Source: Mytilus trossulus (lineage: Eukaryota > Mollusca > Bivalvia > Mytilida > Mytilidae). Taken from it: DNA of 64,000 nucleotides. Where the stretch lies: contig NC_086374.1 of the NCBI RefSeq assembly GCF_036588685.1, positions 24,420,886 through 24,484,885 on the forward strand, in the 5' to 3' direction. Position 1 is the first letter of the stretch, and every line of letters begins with the position of its first letter. A program made the translations under genes and the position numbers. Shown piece after piece: positions 18,715 to 33,700 of the stretch. The notes under the pieces are model-generated. The model worked only from the letters and a program-made list of their open reading frames with translations. It was not told the origin of the DNA and did not search any database.

Positions 18715-21700
18715 CTAAAAAAAAGAAATATATTTATACATGTAGCTTTATGAATAAACGCTGTAGTAATCCAATTCATACGTGTCGTGGTGTTGAATAA
18801 ATCTATAGATCTAGTATGATCCATATTGTGTTTTACGAAATATAAAACGTGTTTAGTATTATATTGAATATCAAATCATTGATATTAATTCATTTCACTA
18901 GGTGTTCATGTCAAAACCCATCAAATATAATTCAATGAACAAATATGCGCCCTTCTCAGTTTTCCAAACAATTGCAATGATATAGATAAGATAAAGATAA
19001 GATAAAGATATTTTTATTTCCTAATCATAGGGCTCATAACAAGCATTTAATCACATAAAGTAAAAATAAAAAGCCTTTCTCTCCCACTCGCATACACTCA
19101 CACATACAACTATCGTTCTGATTAAGGATGATTGATTTAACAGTACAACATGTAAATGAAAAAAATAGCATACATATAAAAATACCAATACAAAAGTATT
19201 TGTTTTATGAGGAGAGTCAGTTGCCTACATTGTATATATATGGAACGAAGGATAACTCTTACTGCCCAGAAAAGAACAATTTATATTATGTTACAATGAA
19301 CTGGTGAAGACTAGAAATAAGTTTAATAATTTCAGTTAAGCAAATACTTAGTTTCTCAATGTGTAAAATGAGGATAGCAATTCACATAATTTAGAGTTAA
19401 AATGAAGGCTATCGTTTGACATAAACCAAATAAGCAGATTACTATCAGATATTTGGGATAGATATGGGTATTTTGCAAAGAGTTCATCCAGAAAGGTTTT
19501 TCTTTCCTTATTATAAAGGGTACATTTAAATAAAAAATGCTCTTCGTCTTCAACCGAGTTCATTGATCAAAACTGGCATGTTCTCTCTGATCTTGGCAGT
19601 GTAATATTTTTTCCATGGTCATCAATTTTTCGTTCGTAACGACCTCTCTCTATGCGGAGACAATGATTACTTATTCTAAATCTAGTTAGTATGACTCTCT
19701 TGTCTCTGTTTTTAATATTGAAGTATTCTTCAAAAGTGAAATTATGTTTAAATTTAAAGTAGTTGCTCAATTTACTGTGATCATCTTTTTTAATAAAGTC
19801 TTTTTGATGGCTCCAATATGTTAAAAAATCATTTTTGATACATTTTCTAAGTAAAATTTTGAATTTATTTTTACTGAGTTTTTTACAAAGTGCTAAATTT
19901 AAACCAAGTTTTTCACTAAAAAACTTTATGTTTGCATACCACGATTGATTAGACACAGCTTTATCAGAGGAGCTTTCAATATAAGCATCACTTAAGAGAT
20001 CAGTGGGCGAGTTTTCAAGGCGGTGCCAATACATAAACATTTGAATTACTATGTTAATATATAAAGGAAATCTTCCTAGCTCTGATATAACTCCAATATT
20101 TGTGCAATTTTTGGAGACACCAAGTACATATTTGCAAAATTTAAGATTTAATTTATCAGGTTCCCAATCTTTGAAGATTTCAAAAAGATGCATGGCTCTT
20201 CTTTTTGGAGTCAAATTTAACATACCCCATATTTCACAGCCATATAAAGCTATTGGTTTGATGGTGTGATCAAATATATGAAGTAAAGTCTTAATAGATG
20301 GAGAACATGACTTAATGTTTTTATAAAATTAAAAAGAAGCCTTTAGTCCTTTATCATATAGGTTTTTTCTAGCTGCATTAAATTTTCCAGTATTAGTAAG
20401 AACTAATCCTAAGTATTTATAGAATTTCACACACTCTATTCTGTTTGCACCTATATTAAATTCATCTGACAGTAGTCTCCCATTTTTATTAAAGATTATA
20501 ATTTGTGTTTTCTTTGTGTTTATTTCAAGACACCAGTCATTACAATATTGGTATAAAATATTAAGTTGGGTTTGTAACCCCTTTTTATTATCTGAAAATA
20601 GCACCAGGTCATCCGCATAGAGAAGGCAAGGTACACATTTATTATTTAATTGTAAACAGTCACAGTTGTCCTCTAAAGCTTTGGGCAAATCGTTTATGAA
20701 AAATTTAAACAGGTTAGGACTTAAAACGTCCCCTTGTCGGACTCCAACTTTTGAACTAAAAAAATCAGTTATTTTATTATCTACCCTCACACATAGTCTG
20801 TCATTGTTATACATACTATTTAGTATTCTATAGAAAAAGCCATCAATATTTCCCTCTAACAATTTCAACATGATACCAACGTGAAGCACTTTGTCAAAGG
20901 CTTTACGAAAGTCCACAAAACATGTATATAGTTTTTTGCTACCACAATTTAAATATTTATCAATAATGCATTTTAGAACGAAGACATGATCTGAAGTCCT
21001 GGATTTCTTAGAAAACCCAATTTGAGTTTGATGTATAATCCCGTTTTCAGACAGAAAATTATCAAGTCTGGTGTTTAAAATAATGTTAAACAGTTTGCCA
21101 ATACTATTATTAATTGCTATGCCTCTATAGTTTTCAGGTTTATTGGGATCTTCAGATTTGTACAAAGGGCATATAAAACTTTGAGACCAAGACTTCGGAT
21201 AGTGACCACATCTAAATATTGCATTGAATAGTTTTAGAAAACATGGGACCATGTGGGATTGTGACACTTTCAACATTTCATTACTTATGTTGTCCAATCC
21301 AGGACTCTTTCCAGATTTGAGCTTTTTCAAAGCCTTTTGTAATTCAGACAAAGAAATTTCAAAATCGAGTGGAATAAAGCTTCCAACATTTTTTTCCAAT
21401 TTCTTTAGGTTTTCTGTAATTTCATTTACTTTGTTTGACAGATTTGGAGAAACAGATGCCAAATTAGAAAAATATTTGAACCAATTCTCTCCATCTATAT
21501 TGTTTGTGTTATTATTTTTTTGTTCATCTCTTAAGGAGTTTACCAGAGACCAGTATTCTTTTGGATTTTCGGTTTCCAAATTGTCCAAGCGATCTAAGAT
21601 AAGCTGTTTGAATTCTTTTTTCTTATTTCTCCTCAGTTTTGAGTATTGTTTATTTGTCTTAAAAAAAGAGCCCCGTACAATTGGGTCTTTTGGAAATTTT

Positions 21701-24700
21701 GACATTAAATTGCCCTTTTCTGTGACAATTTTTTTAAGTTTTTCCAAATCTTGATCAAACCATTTTTTATTATTTTCTGTGAATTTTCTTTTTTTTTTCT
21801 TTCTCAAGGATGCTTTACATACTTTATCAAAAATCGTGTGGACTTTACTGGTGTATAAATCAATGTTTTCTGGGGTAAGCTCAAGCTTTTCATTCATAAA
21901 ACTTTTAATTTCATTTTGAATAGCAGGATTACAAAATGTTTCTTGAAATTTAATAATACTTTCATGGTCCCATATATATCTTGTTGGAAAATCAATTGAC
22001 TCTTTTTGCTTGCGTTCTATTTCAAAGTTCGCTAAGATTTTTAAAGATATTTTACAATGGCAGTCTGATAAACATGGAATGAATTCATTTACATTCATAT
22101 ATAATAATTGTGACAACAATGATTGTGAGACTATAATATAATCGACTACACTACATCCATTTGGTTTAAAACATGTATAAGTACCATTAACATTACCACA
22201 ACATCTACCATTAACAATTCTTAATTGGTTACATATGCATAAATCAAGCAATTCCCTTCCTCTTGTATCAATAATATTATCCTGACTGACTCTCCCCTCA
22301 GTAACATAATCTACATCATACATATTATCAGTTATAGGCATGTGTTTGACAGAATCATTTATTATTAGGTCTGGGTCTGATCCTGTGCGTGAATTAAGGT
22401 CTCCCGCCAACAAGATATCTCCTTTTTCACTGTATTTTTCAATAATATCTTTTTCAATTATTTCAAAAATATTGACTGTACTTTTTGGCGCATAATAAAT
22501 TAGACATAAAAAGATGTCTTTTTTAAAATGAAAAAAGTTTTTGCAAAGTTTTATCCATTGGTACTCAGAGGTTCCATCATTCATGAATTTTATACCTTTT
22601 CTTACTTCAGGTCTAATTAGGATACCTAAACCACCGAAAAACCTGTTATTTTTCGACTTTTGTCTGCAGAATTGATAGAATAAAAAATTTTCAAATTGGA
22701 TATTAGTATCATAGCCAATATGTGTTTCTGTTAAGAGTACTATGTCATAGTTTGCTATCTGAGAAATAAAATCAGGATCTTTAGTTTTATCGTACTTGTC
22801 AGACACCAGACCTTCTACATTCCATGAACATATTCTTAAATTTGTTCTCATATTAATGTCTTAAATTTTTCTTGTAATTATATATTGTAATGATTTTAAT
22901 TATTACTTTTTTTATCTTTGTCTTTTGTAAAAATTAAGTTGTGATCTTTAGTTATCAATGAAAAAGAAAAAAAAAATGAAAAAAATGAGGCAAACAACAA
23001 CAAAAATAAGACAAATTGAAATAATTTTTCAAATTACCTTAAAAAATAAAAATGGATACCAAGATAATACTAAATGTTCTAGTGTATTAAGTATTGAAAA
23101 GAGTTTATATATAATCAAATAGATAGACTAAATGCAGTTTAACGGCCACGACCTCCACGTCCACCTCTTGGGTTGCCTTGATGACCTCGGCCACGCCCTC
23201 GAAAGCTTTGGTTATAGTCTCTTTGTCCATCATATGGGTGTCTAATGCCATAATTATATGAATGTCTACTAGGAAGACCCAAAATATTGTCTATGCAGTC
23301 TCTCAGATTTGACGCAAACATTCTGATTCCACTTTCATTTAGGTGTACTCCGTCCCTGGCGTCTAGGAATTTTTTGAGTGGTTCGTTTTTGTACGAGAGG
23401 TTACTGTTATCACAGAATGCTATCATTTTGTTATCATTGAATTTTTCCTTTAGTAATGCACTAATCAATAATCCTCTATTGTTAAATGTAGGGTTGTCCG
23501 CTCTTGGTGTTGGTAATGACAAAACTATTTTAGTATCAGGAAAAAGTTCCAATGATACATTGATAATTGTTTCCATTTTAGATATACATTCGTCTGGATG
23601 ACAAGTTTTAATGTCATTGGTTAATGAGTGAAATACCAGGACTTTTGGTACATTTGTTAAACTTCGGACTTTATTTTCGGTCTCACTTAAAGTATATGCA
23701 AGAACTTTGTTGATTGAATAGCGAGAGGACATTCCTTGTGGGTCTATGCCTTTAGTGTTTGAAGTTCCTATTATAGTAACTGATGGAATAGGCTGGGTGT
23801 TTCTGGTAGTATTTTCCCCGGACTTGGTTGTACTATGCACAGGAGTGAAATCACCTCCAGAATCATCTCTACAATTATGAATTTTAAGACTAAGTATTTC
23901 TTGTTCTTTGTTTTCCAATTGTTTATTTAATGCTTTATGTTGAGTTTCCAGTACCTGAATTTTAGACTCTTGCTCAGTTAAATTGGCTGCCAATTTTAAT
24001 ACTTCATTGTCAAGTTTTTTAATAGTTTCTAACTTTTGTTCACCTTGCAGTTTGGACTGGCTAATTTGAGTTTCATATTTTGTTTTCATAACTTCTTGTT
24101 CCAATGTATTAACATGCTGTGCACTTTTCAGTTGACACTTGAACTGTTCTGCTTCCTTGCAAGCTGTAACACCTCTTGTTGTCATTTCCTCAAACTTTTT
24201 CATTAACATATTAAATTTTTCGTTATGGGATTCAAGACTTTTACTGTACATTTTGTCGATGGAGCTTAGTTTTGTTTCAAAGAGATTTGCCTGTTGTGTA
24301 GTAATTTTCTCAAGGGCATGGGTAAAGCTCATTTCCATTCGGGACATAATTTCTTGGAATCCTCTTGTTTCACTTTTGTTTTCGAAACTCACTATTTTAT
24401 TTCCAGAATCATCATTGTTTACACATTTTACATCATTTACTTCAGGTACATGTTCCTTATTTATTTCAATCTTTTGTTTCATATTGTTATTCATATCATT
24501 TATATTTGAAGGTGAGATGCAGTGCGGGGGTGTGTCCCCAGTTAATTCGGGTTGATCATTGATTTTGTCATTCACTAGAAATTTTGATAGTGTTTGATCA
24601 TCGGAGTCCATGCCACTAGACATAGCGTTATCATGGATTTGATTACTACTGATATTATTTTTGTCCATAATGCATTTAACCAGGTGCTTCAGTTTTGGGA

Positions 24701-27700
24701 AATCTCTTTGAGTGAATGTATCTTTGTGTGCACCTTGTACCTGTACAACACCTGTGTTAATATGAAATGTAATTTTAAACAACAAATCAATTTCTGTAGT
24801 TCCAATTTCTATACAAATGGATTTTTTTTGTTTACCAGACACAATTTTGGACCAGTCTTGAGGTTCATCATACCAGTTGATCTTGAAATTCTCCATTTTG
24901 CCATAAATGTCATAATATAGTAATGATAGGCTTTTTATCCAGATGGGAATTCTATCACACGACACCTTAAATGCAACTTGGTTTGCCTCTGGTTCATAAA
25001 TATCATTTATTTCCTCAAAAAACAGTTGTTTAGCTTTGGTTGATGGGTTATTAAGTTTATCTGGGAGGCATTCTTTGGGATAATCGGCGTGGTTGACCGA
25101 CAGGTCAAACTTTGATAAATCGGACAAATCTGCGTGATCTGACATAGTTGTTGCTTTAAATTATTGTTAATTATCAGTAAGGACACACGTGTTTTACTAA
25201 TTAAACATCAATCGGGGACATGAACATGGAGAAATGGCTGTTTTTCTTCTCAGTGTGAAAAATGCATGGACGCTGCCATCTTGGTCACGTGATTAAATGA
25301 TATAAAAATGAAGAGGATACGCTCATAACAGTCGTGAAAATCGCAGTGAATGACATTAAAGGGGATCAACAAGTGCCATGCTTTCTGAGTAGTCAACACG
25401 AAACTTATACCTTCTTAAGTTCAAAAATAAGGTCATGGTCAGATGTCACCTGCTAGTAGGACATATTCACTTTACAATCCTTCCATACACCAAATAAAAT
25501 ATACTAGACATATTAGTATCTGAGATATTGCTTATAGTATCTGAGGTATGGATATGGCCACCAAAACTTAACCTTGTTCACTGCCCATGAAATGAGCTCG
25601 AAGTATGAGGACCTTACAAGGTACGAACATACATAGTACCAAATATAACTATAACTTTTTTTTCAAGAAGTCACTGAACCATAAAAATGAGGTCAAGGAC
25701 GATGGTCATGTGACAGACGGAACTTTCCCTATGTCGAGACAAAAAATTAGGAGGTACATTTGTGCCTTCTTAAGGAGATAGACCTTGGTTTAGGGAGATA
25801 ACTCTTTAAATCAGTTATGCGTTTGTAAAAGTCAAGTATCATCAATTCTACCTGTAGCCAAGGACTTATATACGTCCCTGCTGTAGCCAACAAAAAATTG
25901 TACTTGTGGATGATAATAAAATTTTAAACGACACTAAAGATGTTTGTGACTTCTTTAATACTTGTTTTGTTAATGTTGCCAATGACATAGGGAAAGGTAC
26001 TATTTTTGAAGAAAAAACACATCCCAGTATTTTAAATATTAAATCTCACATACAACATGATAAACCTTTTGATTTTAAACCGAGACATGTTGACACAGTA
26101 AACAAACTTGTGAAAAAGATCAATATAAAAAAAGCTACTAGCGTAGATCAGATATCCTCTAAACTACTACGAGCTGGTGCACCAGTACTCAACAACAATT
26201 TCAAAAGTGTCTGACCAGTTGACTGAATGTTTTTAGAATATATTTCCTGCTTTTTTATGTGCATTCAGAAAACGTCATGGATGTCAGACAACTTTTCTGA
26301 GACTCCTTGAAGATTGGAAAACAGCTTTGGATAATAATATGTATGTGGCAGCTATTCTTATGGATCTTTCGAAAGCTTTTGACTGTTTACCTCATGATAT
26401 TCTTTTAAGTAAATTATCTGCCTACGGTCTATCTTCTAAATCAGGGAAATTACTTCAAAATTATCTTACAGATCGTAGACAACAAATCACACTTCAGGGA
26501 GTACTCAACAGTTGGGTACTCAACCAGAAAGGGGTATCCCAAGGCTCAATCATGGGGCCCTAATATTTTTTAAAATGACATATTCTATTTTATTGAACAT
26601 GGTACCCTGTATAATTATGCCGATGACAATAGTCTGTCTTATGCTGACAACGATTTTGATAATTTATTATGTACACTCGAAAGAGAAAGTGCTATTTTAA
26701 TTGACTGGTTCAGATTTAATTGTATGCAGGTAAATCCTGAAAAATTCCAAGCCATTGCAGTTGGAAATCAAAAAATTTTGCAAAAAAACATGTTTTTAAT
26801 ATACAGTCAGCAAAAATATTCTGTGATGAGATTGTCAAACTTTGGGGTATTGATATTGACTACCAACTTAATTCTAATCACCACATTAAAAATATTTGTC
26901 GTAAAGCGTCCCAACAACTGAATGTTTAAAAAGCGCATTGGCTGCTACCTTACTAAATTGAATAAATTGACCACTTTCCACACATTGATTTTATCTAATT
27001 TTAATTTTTGTCCTTTGGTATGGCATTTTTGCAACAAAAATAACACCACCAAATTGGGAAAAAAATCAGGAAATGGATTAACTATTTATATATGAAGACT
27101 ATGTTAGTTCATATAATGAACTACTTTTACGAGCAAAGGTTTTCCATCACTGAAAAAATGACGTATGCGTAACATGGCTATTGAGTGTTTTAAAATTTAA
27201 TATAAATTGTCACCACCATGCTTACATGATTTAGTTGTATTGAAAGACTGTAAATATAATTTTAGATATTCTAATATTGTAGATATACCTAGGATCCGAA
27301 CATCAACCCAGGGTTAGAACTCTTTTAAATACACAGCTGCTGTTTTATGGAATGATCTACCTGATGATTTTTGAAAAAATTGCTGATTTTAGTCAGTTCA
27401 AAAATATTTTAAAGTCATGGAATGGAAATGACTGTAAGTGCACAGCTTGTGCAGACTTTGAGTTTATATATTATGCAAATTTATTTACCATCTAGATCAT
27501 ACCCCATTTTTTTCAAATTTTATGCTATGCATTTTTGCCAGCTTTTATGCATAGTTTATACTTATATGCGTTTAGCTTTAAAACCTAGCTTATGCTTATA
27601 TTCTGCTTTTAGTGCTTCTTTTTTGTGCAGATTGGAAATAATCTATGTAACCTAGAAGCTTAGAATATATTATGAAAATGGTTGACACAAACGTACTGAT

Positions 27701-30700
27701 GATTTTAAGAGTTATTTCCCTTAACCTAGATCTAAAGTTGAGAATGGAAATGGGGAATGTATCAAAGAGACAACAACCCGACCATAGAAAAAACAACAGC
27801 AGAAGGACACTAACAGGTCTTCAATGTAACGAGAAATATCCGCACCCGGAGTCGTCCTTCAGCTGGCCCCTAATATCAGATTATTACATGGCATTTTTCA
27901 TATCGCATGTATTATCAGGCCTAGGTTCAATATCATCCCAAGAGCTGCATGGCTCGAGGGCTGATATTGACAGAGGGCTGATAATGCATGCGATATGAAA
28001 AATGACATGTTATGATCTTTTTATCATATGCTTCAACAATGGAGAAAAATAACAGTTTCATATATTGATCCTTTTACGTGGTTCCCGAAAAGAAGTTGAA
28101 AGAGTATAACATGTTCACGGACGACGGACCCAAAATTTGATACATTCAATATGAATATATAAATTTTTCTATCATATGCCTCAACAGAGAGAGAGAAAAA
28201 ACACATTTTTATATGGACAAATCGACAAAAAAATAATTCAACAATATATATAATGAACATTGTTTGGAAAAGTCAACATTTTTAAAGTAGCTTTCTAAAT
28301 TATGTTTCAGAAAAACTTAAAAAAATCATTTATTTAATATATATTTAAAAAAAAAATTAATTTAATTTAATTATTTTACACAATATACTTTCCAGTATTC
28401 AAATAATTGTTTTGTTCACTACTTTGTAATGTTTTTCACTGAAAACGTAGCATTGAGGTGTATTTTCTGGAATTTGCCGAGTACCGCCGGAATGCCATGT
28501 GATAACGTTACGGAAAGGCATGAGATAACAATCGAAGCATGTGATAAACTTTTCATATCAGCCCGCTAAGCAACAATTCGAGAAATATGGAAAATACTTT
28601 AATTTTAATGCTATTATCATACGGTAAAATCTATATGTTATTTAGTCTAAGTATATGATAAACAAATATATACTAGTTGAGTGATAATGAACGCCATACA
28701 TAATTTCCAAAATGATGATTAAAATACTTACTTTCTCCAAATAACAACTATGATAACAGTTGCAAACACAACAGTAACTCCAACAACACACCCAATGATA
28801 ATTCCTGAAAGTATATAAACAAGACATAATTTAATCTTCTAATGCAAACTATATATATGGTTGATCCAATATCATGATGTGAGATGATCATGTGGCAATA
28901 ACAAATTTGATTTAAAAGCAGTTTTCAGCGAAGTTTCCTATTGATATCAGGTCAGGGCAGATTCAGACATATATGCTGTACGTCTCCATTCAAGTACAAG
29001 GATCGTCAAAAAAAGAGGGTTCCGACCATTGGACCCCCATGATCTGCCACTGCAAACCACATTTCTAGCTGTCCTATGCTGATACCGGTATGACAAATTA
29101 AGAGTATGTTATTTCATTGTCAACCTGCACATTAAATTCCATTCTCAGAATCCACTTTCAACCAAAGCTGACCTGCATGATTATTTTGATTTTAATCCTA
29201 AATGTAATAAATTGCTTCGCCGAGCACAGCTTGGTACTGCCGCTTTTAACTAATTTTCGCTGAAAAAAATTATCGGATTGTCATTCTTCTACTAATGGGT
29301 TTTGATTGCCTGGTATTATCTTCCGAAAGTTACATTTATACCATATCAAAACTTGTTTAAATCAAATTGTATACGTCTTAGGTTTAACCATAACTAAACC
29401 CATACATAGATTGGTTAATAAAGTTCCTGACTAAAGAATTTATTTATAAAAAATAGAATGTGGTAAGATTGACAATAAGACATTTTTCAACAATGACACG
29501 GAAATAAACAGCTATAGATCACCCTGTTTCTTGTCTTGTTGAAAATGAAATTGTGTAGTTCAAAACCTAGCATTCTCAATATAGTTCTGAGTCATAATTT
29601 CAAACAAAGGCATGAATAAAAGATAAAAGCGGGAATACATTTTTTTTTAATTATATCAAAGGACAAACCTGTGATTGAATCTCCATCATTGTTTTCCCTC
29701 GTATTTATCGGTTGAGGAGTTGATGTTGGCTGTAGTTCATTTGTTCCTATAATAAATTAAAAAGTTTTTAACTGTAAATATTAGCAAGTTACTAAAATAA
29801 ACTTATGCTGAAGAGAGGTTCACTGCTTCAATTTATTTCTTTAATTCAGAATATAAAAGAAAACGTGTACCTTATTAGAATTGAGATTTGAAGAAAATCT
29901 TCCAAAAATAGTTTGATTAGAATATTTCTTCTTTAAAAAAACGATTTATTATATTACAATAATTATTATATTATTATGCTGATTATAAATAGCACATACT
30001 AGCCCTGTAACATATAAATCAATACAAAGTATACATTCTTTTTACCTATTGAACAAATAAAGGGCAGGTCTATTTGTTCTGTCGTCTCTCTGCAGCTGAC
30101 ACTTCCCGTGTTTGCTTTTACACATTTTGCACCTCTAGCAATACGTAATCCTGGTATCATGCCATCTGGAACATTAACGATAGAAAAATAATAAGCTATC
30201 TACATCTACATCTACGACATAGCGAAGCTAAGTCGTCACTTGAAAAGGGTATTTCGACCCATCACTCGAAGTATAGTTAAATATACTCAAATATTGGTTA
30301 ATAACATAAAGTCGACATGGAAACTAAAAGTTATACAGTGTTAACCGAATCTTGATATAAATTCAAATAACCATTAATTCAGTTTTTGGCGGTTAACTAC
30401 TATGGATCTTAGCACCACACATTTATAAACGATTTTTTTCCTCTGCCAAGGTAAGATGTCTTTTCGATGGCGAACATTAAAAGCAGTTTTTAAAAGAATA
30501 AAAGAGTTTCAATGTCCCGAGCGTTGCACCTATCCAGGAACTAAATATTTGGTTGTGTTCTTTAAAACATTTAAAAATATGATTATCCTAGAAATATGAA
30601 TTATCTTTAAAGGCTCGAGAGCAAATGCAATAGCAATTCCAATATATTTAACAAGGGGCATACCTCTTTTTTTAATATTTGATCGGCACCGATTGACGAA

Positions 30701-33700
30701 ATTTTTCATATATTTTTTATGAAAAAAAAAATAAATACGTTTGAGAATTGCTGATTCAAACCAATGAGATAATTTTCATAAAAATCTGGCCAGAATTGTT
30801 CACATGAGAGCACTTATCACAAAATTTCCCTAAACCTAGTAATTAAAAGGGGCATTACTCTTAAAATTACATTAAAAATAATTGCTCGGCACTGATTTTC
30901 GAACTTATCCGAGATATAGTTGATATCAACATACGAAACAATTTTTATAATACTCTGGCTAGATTTGTTCACATGCTGAGAGTTCTTACAAGACGGGCGG
31001 ACGGATGGAAGCCTAGTATTTCTATGTTCCCCACAACGCAATCGCTTTAAATATTTTTAGATTGTAGTTAAAAGACAACAAATTACAGCTTATTTTCATT
31101 ATTAACGATATTAGGATCGACAAGAAGCGAAAAAAAAGAAAAAACTCGGCTATAGCCTCAAATTGTTGTAATTTCAGGTCAATACAAGTATTAATGTCCA
31201 TATAATATTGCAATGGACGCCTAATGTCTTATATTGCCACAACATTTTGTGCAACAATCGCCGCGACAACTTGTCAATTCTTTCACAAATATGTGTAATT
31301 GGTGATCATAACTAAAAGCAATATTATTTTGATTTTCTTTAAAAGAACAAACCAGAGACATGGAACTATTTAAGAGGCGAATTTTGCCACCAATTTCTAC
31401 GAAATGCAATTTTTACAACAAAAACATGCTTTCCAAAGTAAGATACGAACCAAAAACTTGTTCAAACTAAACCTGTATCTATGAATATTCTTTTCACACA
31501 TTCGTTCGACCTTTATTATAATTCGTTTAACCGTTATTATAATGCTCACCAGACGGAGTAAACGTAAATCTGAAAGGCCCAATCCATGCTAGTCGAGTGG
31601 TTGAGTTATGACACTGATAAACAGATAAATAGGATCCAACCTTTTGTGAACAGGTTAGTAATCCGTTGTTGTATGTCCCTTCTTCTGTAACATCACCCGT
31701 TTCTGGAAAAGATTAAGAGCATAACGCCTGAGAATAAATAAAATGTAGCACAATATATAATAGTAAACGTTTGTTACAATGCTTTTTATCCGCAATTTGC
31801 TTTTTGTACACTTTTGATTTTTGTCCGAAAATTTTGATTTTTGTTCGTTGCTTTTTGTCCGTTTCACAGTTTGCTTTAACCGTAATATTGACTTCTCTCC
31901 TAGTATTTTGTGAAAGTATTTGTTCTATAAGTGTAGCACCTTACAAAAAGTTGTGCTTCAATATTCAAGAACTTTATAATTTGGTTTTGTGTAATGTCAA
32001 TGTCTTATTACTCCGAGATTTAAATAAGAAAATGTGGTATATGCTTGCAAATCAGATAATTATCTAATAGTCTAAGATTCTAAATAACGTAGATCTTCCT
32101 GAAATAACTTTAATTTCTGAATTTTACAGTAGTTATTTACGTATGGGAGTAGAGTATTATGCTACTTACCACATAGTGCTACTTTTGTAGGTCCAGAATA
32201 ACAATCCATAGCTTTGTATTCGTTCCTCTGGCACCTAGCAGTTAAGCATTCCACATACGATGATGCTCCCATGGAGGTGTCATAATTAACATAGATGTTT
32301 TTATTGGTTACATCTATAACAGAGGAATAACAAAAAATGAATTTTGTGTTTATTTTTGTGTAGACAAAATTGACTTTTGTGACAAAAATGACTTTAAAAT
32401 TTTCACTTCTGTTTAACAAAACTCAATTTGTCTGCACAAAAATTAAATTGAATTTTGTGACAAAATCTCAGTTTTGTATGCAAATCAGTTCACAGAATCC
32501 AAACTATACTTATTTGCATACAAAATTGACTTTTGTCGCCCAACTTTCAATTTAGGTAACAAAAGTCAAGTCTGTGTACCAAAAATTAATTTTGTCATGA
32601 AAAAAGTAACTTTTGTCCACTGAAAGATAATTTTGTATGACAAAATTTGATTTATAGTATTCTACAAATTTTGTAAAACTGAACTCATTTTTGTTGAACA
32701 AAACTCACTCTTGTCCGTACAAAATTTAATTTCGAGTACAAAATCACAAGAGTCGCATTCGGCGCCCCGTAGATAATGGCTTGATACTAGACATTCTATT
32801 ATGATCTGACAGCAATTGTTTCTTTTGGCGACAAAACTAGGAGGTGCATTTGCACTGGGACATTATTTTATCGATTAACAAGCTGAAATTCGTTATGGAA
32901 AGCAAACAATGTGGTTAATTTCAAAACATATTTTAACTGCAAAAAGCGTAATGTTTTGGGTTTTTTTTTCAAATCCTAGATCTACATAGATACTCATGTT
33001 GTTTTCAAAAGCATCAACATGGCTTTCATACACTTCGCCATGTGTTTACTAGAGCCCACAAAATGAAAACATGACAGTAAGAACCCCCGTATGAATATAC
33101 GTAGATATGTTTGTAATTAATGTGATAAATGATCAGTTATGTAATTAATGCGATAAATCATTTTTTAAGGTATATTTACAAAAAGAATGAGGAATCTAGT
33201 TTCTTAAAATTCCTTTTTTCTCATGACTTTTGCTAAACTAAAAGCTTATTTTACCTGCTGTAGTTCTATACACAGAAACATAACTTTGGCTGTTTGAACC
33301 CCCTCTACCACAAAGACCAATATCGTCACATTCATCTGTACATTCACTTTGAACCGGAACTGAAGTCATCTGATATGATTCTAGGCACACACAATAACCT
33401 CGCTGTAAATTTAAAATGATTAACATTACTATATATATATATATAATAAAACTTGTTCAAACATATCGCAAAAAAAAAAATATTTCTGTCATATTTTTTT
33501 TTCTCGATTTGAAATTCATTTCTCATAAATAAAATCAATCGTTATTTCTAATACTTTACTGTTCCGGCGCTGTTTATGCCAGATTTATCCAGTATAAATT
33601 TCAGTACTTATTTTTCTATTTTACTTTTTTATTATAAAAGTTGAAATTAAAGTAGAATGGTTTAATGTTAAAAAGTTAAGACTTATGTTCTCACGTATCT

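Larger units (their letters stand above)
18985..25295 (-). mobile_element. Near full-length non-LTR retrotransposon (LINE), 6.3 kb
   Basis: Minus strand, same sense as receptor B, in its last intron. ORF1 at 25145-23139 and ORF2 at 22851-19348 are separated by 287 bp. The 3' end (left) finishes with tandem TTTATC/TTATC-type units instead of poly(A). The 9-bp word AATGATATA occurs immediately outside both ends (18976-18984 and 25296-25304), the expected target-site duplication. An esterase-type ORF1 together with an APE-type endonuclease and RT is known from CR1/L2-like clades; I do not assign the clade further. Two nonsense codons in ORF2 make this copy inactive. Confidence 0.9.

Noticed and set aside
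21224-21754. 176-codon plus-strand frame
   Set aside because: Antisense shadow of LINE ORF2.
24139-24920. Several plus-strand frames of 65-138 codons
   Set aside because: Antisense shadows of LINE ORF1.
27738-27880. tRNA-derived SINE
   Set aside because: The dispersed pattern fits, but I could not find A-box and B-box promoter sequences or a tRNA-like fold at the left end.
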